A DNA stretch of 21,459 nt from Candidatus Thorarchaeota archaeon (GTDB lineage: Archaea; Asgardarchaeota; Thorarchaeia; Thorarchaeales; Thorarchaeaceae), in assembly GCA_016840385.1 (NCBI GenBank), contig JAEOSL010000057.1, positions 1-21,459 of the forward strand, read 5' to 3'. Made by a program: the position numbers and the translations under genes. The notes beneath the pieces were generated by a model that worked only from the letters and a program-made list of their open reading frames with translations, was not told the DNA's origin and did not search any database. Below are positions 1 to 7,290 of the stretch, in pieces. Numbering within the stretch: position 1 is the first letter of the stretch; every line of letters starts with the position of its first letter.

Positions 1-1
1 C

Positions 2-2905
2 TCACATGTTTCTTAATACCTCAGCAGGATTCGTGTTACCTGCTCTTCGTGCTGGATAGTAGCACGCAATTATCATAACTACACACTCAAGAGCCACAGT
101 GATGAACATCACCAAGAGTGGAAAGGTCAATACTTTACCCAATATTGGCCATATGGATGAGATTCCAAAAGTGAGTATGGTTGCCGTGTATCCAAACACA
201 ACGCCCAATGCAAGACTCAGTAATACTGCGGCCATTACACTTCCTGCGAACTCTCCGAAGACCAACGAAATAACTTGCTTCTTAGTTCCACCTATGGCAC
301 GGAACAATGCATACTCGGGTTCTCTTTCAACTACTGCAGAACTGAGGAATAGCGCAATAGATGCAATCCCCATTGCCGCACACATTACGAAACTGATCAT
401 GGTGAGTCCTTCCATGCCTGCTAGGAACAATCCAGTGATTGTATCAGGCCCGAACTCGATGAACTCTTCTGTGTAGGCATCAGTCCAAGGTCGATCTTCT
501 AGGAATTGAATAAACTCACTTGCCTCTTCAAGTGATGTAACTCCAGCAAGGAATAACCGAGTTGTTTCGAATCCGGTTTCTTCAACAAAGAAGTCAAGAT
601 TCGTTAGTGCAAAACCACCTCTTCCTGGATGGAAGTCAAAGTATGCACCGTAGGGGGTTCCTGCTAGGTCTCGAGTTGAGGCCATACCAAAACCTGGTGC
701 ACTTTTCATGAATCCCACAATCACAAAGTCGATTTCTGTTGGAGCACCCTCAGTGTTACATCGGATTTCCAAGCTATCTCCAACGGAAACATTCCAAAAT
801 GTCCCATAGAATTCACTGATTATGATACCATTTGGTGTTTCTGCTAGAGTTGTCAGTATCGCATCAGACGTTGTTCCAACAAAGCTCGTTTCTTTGAAAA
901 TCCCAATATCTCGATACACTGCTGCATCTAATGCTTCAACGTAAAATGCTTCATTTTCGATATATGAAAGTGATTCAACAATGGGAGTAGCAGCTTCAAA
1001 ACCGGTATAACTAGTGAAAGAGTCAATCCAGTCGAAGGGCATTTCATCACTAGCAATTCTCACATCAGATCCAATTGCATAATTTGCTTCATTTGTGAGG
1101 GTGTCTTGAAAGCTAGCAGTCTGTATCAACATCATTGTTGTTGTAGTAAGGGTTAGAGTCAGAATCACCAGCAATGGAATGAATTGCCCCTTACGGCGAC
1201 GCAAACTCTGGGTTAGATAGAGCTTTTTCTCACCCAGTAATCCTGTAACTCGTTCTGATGCATCAGCAGTCACTAGTCGCATAGCTCGTGATCCCAAGTA
1301 TGAAGCACCAAAGAGAATCATTGTGAAGATCATGATTTCAAAGAGTGCAGTCTGTCCAGTCGGAACAACTACGATAGGCATAATCAATAGGACCGCAAGT
1401 ATAGATGCTAATCCAACAGCATAGTACTTGTAAGAAACCTCTTCTGGGATTTCATAGGACATTTTTATTGTAGGTTGACCTATTTCTGTAACATCGATTC
1501 TTCTGGAAACATGCAATAGATATGCAGCAGGTAGAAACATTGCAATAGCTGCAGCCAACATCATTGATTGTGAAGGAATCACTAGTTTATTCAGAAACTC
1601 TCCATATGCCACAATGTCAAACATAAGGAGGCCAGTTGATGAGCCCATCAAGGGAGCCATAAGGATTGTGAGTCCAATACCCATTCCCAGACCCAAAAAT
1701 GAGAGTACTAACGATTCCCAAATGAAAGAGGCAAATATCTGGTTGAACGATGCTCCTTTAGCCCGCAAAGCACTGATCTCACCCTTTTTCTGAGAAACTG
1801 ACGTTTCAGATGTGAAAATCGTCAACATCAAGCTCATGACCATAATAGGTAAGGCAAGAATTATCAAAACTTGGCTCGCAAGAAATGTAGCAATATGAGC
1901 TTGTAAATCTTCAATATTATCCAGACCAAGAACAGATAGTTGGTCATCACTCTCTTGAATCTGAGTCTTCACAGATAGCATATTATATGCAGCATTGGCT
2001 GCACCACCATCATTCAAAGCTTGGGCCGAACCTCGGACAAAACCGACAGGAGAGAAGAATCCACCTGCAGAAATCGTGTCAACACTCTCTTCACCAAGGT
2101 CATCTGTTAGCATGAGAATTGAATCAGTTAGTCCCAACACACCTGTAGGTATACCCATAGGATCCCAATTGTTACGGTAAAGACCGGGATATGATTGTGA
2201 AACAATTGTTGGTCGTACAACATTGAATACGCCTACTATTGTAAGATTTCGAATAATCTGACGATTTAGTAGCAATGGGTCAAAGGGTAAAACTGAACGG
2301 GGTTCATAGAAATCACGAAGGACATCTACTCCAATGGTAGACCCTATCTCTAATGTAATACCAGTTACATCTTCTGCTGTTTCAATGAAACGTTGTCCAA
2401 CCAGAATCTGACCTGGCTCCATAGAGAAGTTACCGGTATAAGATAATTCAGTCGACCAGACATCGATGATATCTGGTGTCACTGCTATGACTCGAGCATC
2501 TTTGATACCATAAAGGTAGTTCAAGCCTGTTCTTCGATATGCTTCCCATTCTGACGTTACACCATCTATCCGTAGAATACCAACCGTACTAGGCGTTACA
2601 TGTGCATATTCAACATACGGATTCTCCTGATACTGCGCTTGTGCATCATATAGATGAGAATAATCTGGATTATCGGCAACATTCTGGACACTAAACTGGT
2701 ACGCATTATTGTTGAAGTAATCATCAACAGCCATTCTTGTGCCGGTTTCAGTCCATGCGAAGACGGTAGTTGGAATTGCGATACTAATTGCAAGAATCAA
2801 GGCGATTCCCACATTTCGCACCTTGTAGGTCCTCAATGAACTGAGTGCGTAGCCACCAGCCCACAATCGGTTACCCTTTAGCATTTTTTTGTCTTTTTTA
2901 ACCAT
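2..2905 (-). CDS. ABC transporter permease with two FtsX-type halves (second permease of the cassette)
   Basis: This is a 967-residue polytopic membrane protein that probably forms half of an export or lipoprotein/mechanotransmission-type ABC complex with the ATPase at 5851-6642. Hydrophobic segments lie near residues 31-51, 343-364, 394-418, 445-465, 496-516, 520-538, 575-597, 836-858, 888-910 and 927-949, giving about ten TM helices. Large extracytoplasmic domains fill residues 52-340 and 600-830. The cytoplasmic FtsX signature (basic residues then ALRAKG or LFRAIGG) occurs twice, near 375-385 and 864-875, so the protein is a tandem FtsX duplication as in MacB-like permeases. The ATG is preceded by a GAGGTGA Shine-Dalgarno that overlaps the stop codon of the upstream permease, so translation is probably coupled. 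The gene ends at its own TGA one base inside the window and is complete. The transported substrate cannot be told from sequence. Confidence 0.88.
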   Translation of the reverse strand: MVKKDKKMLKGNRLWAGGYALSSLRTYKVRNVGIALILAISIAIPTTVFAWTETGTRMAVDDYFNNNAYQFSVQNVADNPDYSHLYDAQAQYQENPYVEYAHVTPSTVGILRIDGVTSEWEAYRRTGLNYLYGIKDARVIAVTPDIIDVWSTELSYTGNFSMEPGQILVGQRFIETAEDVTGITLEIGSTIGVDVLRDFYEPRSVLPFDPLLLNRQIIRNLTIVGVFNVVRPTIVSQSYPGLYRNNWDPMGIPTGVLGLTDSILMLTDDLGEESVDTISAGGFFSPVGFVRGSAQALNDGGAANAAYNMLSVKTQIQESDDQLSVLGLDNIEDLQAHIATFLASQVLIILALPIMVMSLMLTIFTSETSVSQKKGEISALRAKGASFNQIFASFIWESLVLSFLGLGMGIGLTILMAPLMGSSTGLLMFDIVAYGEFLNKLVIPSQSMMLAAAIAMFLPAAYLLHVSRRIDVTEIGQPTIKMSYEIPEEVSYKYYAVGLASILAVLLIMPIVVVPTGQTALFEIMIFTMILFGASYLGSRAMRLVTADASERVTGLLGEKKLYLTQSLRRRKGQFIPLLVILTLTLTTTTMMLIQTASFQDTLTNEANYAIGSDVRIASDEMPFDWIDSFTSYTGFEAATPIVESLSYIENEAFYVEALDAAVYRDIGIFKETSFVGTTSDAILTTLAETPNGIIISEFYGTFWNVSVGDSLEIRCNTEGAPTEIDFVIVGFMKSAPGFGMASTRDLAGTPYGAYFDFHPGRGGFALTNLDFFVEETGFETTRLFLAGVTSLEEASEFIQFLEDRPWTDAYTEEFIEFGPDTITGLFLAGMEGLTMISFVMCAAMGIASIALFLSSAVVEREPEYALFRAIGGTKKQVISLVFGEFAGSVMAAVLLSLALGVVFGYTATILTFGISSIWPILGKVLTFPLLVMFITVALECVVMIIACYYPARRAGNTNPAEVLRNM

Positions 2906-2917
2906 CGTCTTCTCACC

Positions 2918-5839
2918 TCACATATTTCTAAGTACAACTGCAGGCTCTGTTCTTGATGCCTCTCGAGCTGGTAGGTATGCCCCAATTACCATTGTGGCAA
3001 TCTGTATCATTAATACGATAAAGAGGAAATTCCAAGGAATGGACGTTGTACCCGCGAGGGTTCTTGAGAACGGCATCATATTGTTGAGCAGAAAGCCCAT
3101 AATGAAACCAAATACCATACCCAGGAGTATACTGAGAACCAATGACGCCAATACAACACCAGTGAATTCCGAAAATACCATACTCACAATTTGACGCTTT
3201 GATCCGCCAATCGCTCGCATCACTGCATATTCTTTCCGTCGTTCTCGTACAACAGAACCAAGAGAGATTGTCAGGGCAAACATGCTTAATGTGAGTGACA
3301 TTAGAAAACCAAGTGAGAATAGACCTTCCACAGTATTGAGGAAGAGTGAAGTCTGTAAAGATTGATCATGGAGATTATAGGTTTCAGGTGTAACTGGATA
3401 AACACCAGGAAGAGCCCATAAAGCAGCCGAAAGTTCAGTTTGATTTGTACCCTCAGCAAGACTAGCAAGAAACAGATTTACAGTTTCAGCCTCTATCTCT
3501 TCAGCTGTGAAGTTTAGATTAGTGAATGCATATCCCGAAGCTGATAAGACCTGGTATCCAAAGCCAGCCCCTTGAGCGGATGGAGGAATTTCGCTCACTG
3601 AGGAATAACCAAATCCAGGAGCACTATGCACAACACCGACCACAATGAAATCGACGTCCTGTGTTTCACCAACACCACTCATCTCTAGTCGAATCGGGTC
3701 ACCAGTTGTCTTATTCAAGAAAGTAGCATGTTGTTCACTCAGGATGATTCCATTGGGAATAGCGGCAAGGGCGGATAGAACATCCACGGCATCTTCTTCA
3801 CCGAAACTAGATTCATCGAAATTACCTATCGCCGCATAGATTGAAGGATTTATCGCCTGTAATTCAATATCTATACCAGGTAGACGCGCCCAAGTACGTA
3901 GTACGGGGGTAACTTGCTCCACGCCATCCACTATTGCGAGTGTGTCATTGAATGCAAATTCTCGATCTGTACAAGTGATACGAAGGTCTGCTCCGACAGC
4001 ATATGTAACTTCACGATCTAGGTCCACCCTAAGACTTTCAGATTGAACTGCAAAGGCAATTGTAGTGGACATTGTAAGGGCTAAGACTACCATGAGAGGG
4101 ATGATTCTTCCCTTCCGCATTCTCAAATATCCAGCCGAGATGAGATTCTTCTGACCCAATAGAAACGAGAGTTTCTTTGAAACACCAGCCAAACCAACTC
4201 GGGAAATTCGAGAACCATTATAGGCAATGAAGAACCAAGCAGCAGTTCCAAGCCCTAGCTCTAAGAAGTAGAAAGTGGGATCCTTTGGTAGGATATTCAT
4301 GAGAGCTACCACAATAATCAGTAGTGTGACAGATGCTCCAATAGTGAACCCATGACTTTCAACCACTTCAGTTGTGTCTTCTGTTACTTCCATTAGAGTT
4401 AGACCAATCTCAGTCTGTGCAGCCTTTCTAGCAAGATAAAGGATGAATAGCATACTTGGAAGAACAGTTAGTGCAATAGCTCGAAGGATTGTTCCACTGG
4501 TAAGAACTGTGCTTGAAATATAATAAGAATAAATAGTCCAATCAAAGACCATGAAAGCTGTGGTTGAAGGAATAAGTGGTGCAAATAGTATACTAAACAC
4601 CACACCCATGATTACAGCCATTGTCGAAATTGCTAAGGTTTCCCAGAGAAATATCATTGACACTTGTGAAAAGCTTCCACCCTTAGAACGAATGATACCA
4701 ACCTCCACAGTTCGTGGAGCCATGAACGTGTCAGCAGCAAATACTGAGAAGAATAATGCAAGTAGTATCACAGGAAGCGCAAGAATTGAAAGAGCAAGTG
4801 AATCAATATAGGCTTGGACTGCTTGTTGCATCTCCCATACTTGGTCTGAACCATCCCATGTGATGTTGTACAGCTCTTGGGCTTGACCGATAACTGAGAA
4901 GAGATTACTTGCAATATTTTCAGGACCAGCTGTGGAAAGCGCAGTTGCGGAAACTCGATATAGAGAAGTTGCAGGGAAGAATCCACTTTCAGGCAATGAA
5001 CTAATCGGTACAGTATCTTGAAGGATCATAATGCTATCTCGCAATCCCAATACTGGATACCGTAAGTTGGTTTGAGCCAGGTTAGCTCTCATCGTGGATG
5101 GTAGTGCTCTTTCAATCATGGAATCGGTAGATATTGGATCATAAATACCAACGATACGCAGATCACTTCGAGTCGTTCGCTCAAAAAACCCTATCGTTGC
5201 AGGGACTCCTGGGTCATTGCCCATCAGGATGTCTAAATTGATTGTGTCATTCAGCTTCAAGGTGTAATCAAGGAGATATTCAGCTAGGTAGATGAAATAG
5301 GCTGAAACAAGAACTTCTCCTTCATGCAGTTCGAAAGATCCCTGAGTCCAAACGTCACGTTCGATAACAGATAGAAAATCGTTGTCAACGAAAATTGTTC
5401 TACAATCTTTAATTCCTTCAGTATACATTGACCCTTCAATATCATACATTTTCGTATCTGGATGACTGTAATTCACACTTGACGTTCCATTATTGTGCCC
5501 GGCAAGTATACCAACAGTTGAGTTGACTCTGTAAGAACCTTCAATAAATGGGCTCTGCAACATCTGCGCGTCTATTTGGTCCAGCATTGCAGTAGAACCG
5601 ATTTCTGATTGAATTTGTAATTGAAATGCATTGTCCTCAAGGTGCTCATAGATACTCACATAGACGCCAGTATCACCCCAGACCATCGTAGATGCAAAGA
5701 GACTGATACCAAGACTGAGTGTAAGAGCTAGGCTGAATGCACGGAAAGGATTAGCTCTAATTGAGCTAAGAGCATAGGAAAGACTGTAAGCATTGTTCCC
5801 TTGAGCTTTGAGTTTTGTAGTTTTTCGAGGTGCGGCCAA
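2918..5839 (-). CDS. ABC transporter permease with two FtsX-type halves (first permease of the cassette)
   Basis: This 973-residue membrane protein is paralogous to the next gene. It has the same N-terminal pattern (YALSS, basic stretch, then a TM helix at about 35-54), a large external domain, a three-helix FtsX core around residues 350-470, two further helices, a second external domain and a C-terminal three-helix FtsX core. It ends in the same VVLRNM-type tail. FtsX cytoplasmic loops read IIRSKGGSFSQV and VMRAIGGSKRQIV. The start is a TTG 11 bases after the ATPase stop, with a GGAGAG Shine-Dalgarno overlapping that stop, which supports this start and an operon. Two different full-length permeases suggest a heterodimeric transporter. 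The family is certain, the substrate unknown. Confidence 0.88.
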   Translation of the reverse strand: MAAPRKTTKLKAQGNNAYSLSYALSSIRANPFRAFSLALTLSLGISLFASTMVWGDTGVYVSIYEHLEDNAFQLQIQSEIGSTAMLDQIDAQMLQSPFIEGSYRVNSTVGILAGHNNGTSSVNYSHPDTKMYDIEGSMYTEGIKDCRTIFVDNDFLSVIERDVWTQGSFELHEGEVLVSAYFIYLAEYLLDYTLKLNDTINLDILMGNDPGVPATIGFFERTTRSDLRIVGIYDPISTDSMIERALPSTMRANLAQTNLRYPVLGLRDSIMILQDTVPISSLPESGFFPATSLYRVSATALSTAGPENIASNLFSVIGQAQELYNITWDGSDQVWEMQQAVQAYIDSLALSILALPVILLALFFSVFAADTFMAPRTVEVGIIRSKGGSFSQVSMIFLWETLAISTMAVIMGVVFSILFAPLIPSTTAFMVFDWTIYSYYISSTVLTSGTILRAIALTVLPSMLFILYLARKAAQTEIGLTLMEVTEDTTEVVESHGFTIGASVTLLIIVVALMNILPKDPTFYFLELGLGTAAWFFIAYNGSRISRVGLAGVSKKLSFLLGQKNLISAGYLRMRKGRIIPLMVVLALTMSTTIAFAVQSESLRVDLDREVTYAVGADLRITCTDREFAFNDTLAIVDGVEQVTPVLRTWARLPGIDIELQAINPSIYAAIGNFDESSFGEEDAVDVLSALAAIPNGIILSEQHATFLNKTTGDPIRLEMSGVGETQDVDFIVVGVVHSAPGFGYSSVSEIPPSAQGAGFGYQVLSASGYAFTNLNFTAEEIEAETVNLFLASLAEGTNQTELSAALWALPGVYPVTPETYNLHDQSLQTSLFLNTVEGLFSLGFLMSLTLSMFALTISLGSVVRERRKEYAVMRAIGGSKRQIVSMVFSEFTGVVLASLVLSILLGMVFGFIMGFLLNNMMPFSRTLAGTTSIPWNFLFIVLMIQIATMVIGAYLPAREASRTEPAVVLRNM

Positions 5840-5850
5840 TCGAATCTCTC

Positions 5851-6642
5851 CTATGTTGATGTATCTTCGTCAGCGGCACTTGGTTTCCTTGTTGCAACAT
5901 CGACTTTGCTTGCCTTGAAGAATTCTCCAACCATTTCATCAACAAGCACACCATCCCGAAGGAGTAAAATTCTATCAGCCATCCGAGCAGTTTCTGGGTC
6001 ATGCGTTGCTGCAATAACTGCGCGATTCTGATTTCTAGCTAAGTTCCTCATGAGATTGATGATTTCTCCACCAGTCTTGTGATCCAAGTCTCCTGTGGGC
6101 TCGTCACAAAGTAAGACAGCGGGGTCATTAGCAAGGCTTCTGGCAAGAGCAACGCGAGAACGCATTCCGCCAGATAGTTCATGAGGCATATGTTCTGCTC
6201 GATGATCAACCATGACAGTCTTCAGGAGGGCCATAGCTCGAGTTCTACGCTCTTCACCTGGAACATCATCAAGAAGCATTGGAACCTCAACATTTTCTAT
6301 AGCAGTGAAAATCGGAAGCAGATGCTGGTCTTGGAAAAGAACACCGATCTTGTGACGTCGGACTTTGGACATCTGGTCATCATTGAGTTTGGTGATATTT
6401 TCTCCATCAACGAGGATGGTACCAGAAGTGGGTGTATCAAGACCGCCTATGAGATTAAGGAGGGTGGTTTTTCCGGAGCCAGAAGCTCCGACGATAGCAA
6501 CGAATTCACCTCGATACACTGTGAGATTAGTGCCCTGTAGTACTTTAATGACTCGAGAGCCATCTTCGAATTCTCTTCGTACATCTATACACTCTACTGC
6601 GGCCTGCTTATCATCTGCCAAGGGTGATTCACCAGATATCAA
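5851..6642 (-). CDS. ABC transporter ATP-binding protein (LolD/MacB class)
   Basis: This 263-residue nucleotide-binding subunit would power the two downstream permeases. Walker A is GASGSGKTT (residues 52-60), the Q-loop is FQDQHLLP with Q104, the signature is LSGGM (156-160), Walker B is VLLCDEPTGDLD with D180/E181, and the switch histidine is H214 in ATHD. The family usually reads LSGGQ and then QQRVAIARAL; here LSGGM is followed by RSRVALARSL, a mild variation. A C-terminal tail of about 30 residues rich in K, D, S and T follows the core. The start is a TTG at 6642, with no in-frame ATG nearby; another TTG at codon 8 is possible. It is the first gene of the operon and divergent from mobB. 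Confidence 0.92.
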   Translation of the reverse strand: MISGESPLADDKQAAVECIDVRREFEDGSRVIKVLQGTNLTVYRGEFVAIVGASGSGKTTLLNLIGGLDTPTSGTILVDGENITKLNDDQMSKVRRHKIGVLFQDQHLLPIFTAIENVEVPMLLDDVPGEERRTRAMALLKTVMVDHRAEHMPHELSGGMRSRVALARSLANDPAVLLCDEPTGDLDHKTGGEIINLMRNLARNQNRAVIAATHDPETARMADRILLLRDGVLVDEMVGEFFKASKVDVATRKPSAADEDTST

Positions 6643-6696
6643 AATTGCATGACCCCGTTTTAAGGGAAATGGATTGAGCAGTTTCTGAGAAGTAGG

Positions 6697-6709
6697 TTAA
6701 CAATGTTAA
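6697..6709. promoter_or_regulatory. Palindrome in the divergent ABC operon / mobB intergenic region
   Basis: TTAACA-A-TGTTAA is a perfect 13-base palindrome, 55 bases upstream of the ABC ATPase start and 42 bases upstream of mobB. Its symmetry and position between divergent genes suggest an operator for a dimeric regulator. A TATA-like TTAAAA (minus strand, 6663-6658) lies between it and the ATPase. No regulator gene is adjacent, so the role is inferred. Confidence 0.35.
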
Positions 6710-6750
6710 GCGAAAATTCCATATGCCAGTCCAACGACTCATAATTCAAT

Positions 6751-7227
6751 ATGCGAGTGTTTTCAGTTTCAGGATTTTCAGGCACGGGTAAAACAATTCT
6801 CGTCGAGTCGATAGTGAGAGAGATAGTGTCTCAATGATTCTCGGTCATTACTATCAAGAGCTCGCAGCATGAACCGAGTGATAGAGAGGGAACTGATACA
6901 TCGAAACATCAGAGGGCTGGTGCGTTTAAGAGTTACTTCAAGGGACCTTCAGACAGAGAGAGAGCCCTCAAGGAAATAGTTGGTTCTGATACAGCAGACT
7001 TCCTCATTGTTGAAGGAATGAAAACTAGTCCAATCCCGAAATTATGGTGCATTGGAAATTCGCCTGTGGAAGATACTATCCCCACACAAGTGAGAGCTAT
7101 AATTAGTTGGGATTCAAGTAAGGTGAAAGACAAGTATGGAATCCCAATTTTGGAACCCGCGAATATTGACCAGATTGTGTCAATCATCATAGAGGAAGCA
7201 ATAGAACTAGACAAGTTAGATGTCTGA
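6751..7227 (+). pseudogene. mobB: MobB (molybdopterin-guanine dinucleotide biosynthesis adapter), interrupted by one in-frame TGA
   Basis: MobB is a P-loop GTPase that assists MobA in forming the guanine dinucleotide of molybdenum cofactor. From ATG 6751 the frame encodes a Walker A (GFSGTGKT, codons 8-15), then a TGA as codon 29 (6835-6837). It continues in the same frame, without any shift, through a VITIK strand, a GTDTSKHQRAGA segment typical of MobB, and a LIVEGMK strand near codon 90, to a natural TGA at 7225. Total length of 158 codons is normal for the family (about 160-175). The stop sits where MobB usually has Gly after the helix following the P-loop, so GGA to TGA by one base change would explain it. 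Recent nonsense mutation, sequencing error or read-through are all possible. Selenocysteine is less likely, because no conserved Cys is expected at this place. Confidence 0.8.
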
Positions 7228-7230
7228 CAA

Positions 7231-7290
7231 AAGGTGCGGCTCAGCTACCGTTCATTGTTAATTGTACACACTTGAGGTCAAGCTGTACAC
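7231..7290 (-). ncRNA. Candidate 3' omega RNA segment of the TnpB element
   Basis: On the minus strand the tnpB stop codon (7278-7280) lies inside a hairpin at 7263-7289: outer arms TGTACA and TGTACA, inner arms CTTGA and TCAAG, loop of two bases. About 12 bases further a second hairpin has arms CGG/CCG around the loop TAGCTGAG (7237-7250), followed by CACC and the presumed element end. Known TnpB guide RNAs start in or near the 3' end of tnpB and extend to the transposon end, so placement and structure fit. The same loop recurs at 11723-11730. The RNA is inferred, not demonstrated, and its 5' end probably lies inside tnpB. Confidence 0.42.

Noticed and set aside
99..476. Plus-strand 125-codon frame
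   Set aside because: It is antisense to the permease, whose TM helices and FtsX motifs are clear.
6835..6837. Selenocysteine insertion at the mobB TGA
   Set aside because: The site matches a position usually held by Gly, not Cys, and no recoding element is evident.
7018..7227. Independent 69-residue gene
   Set aside because: It is in the same frame as the mobB start and carries the C-terminal half of MobB, so it is part of the interrupted gene.
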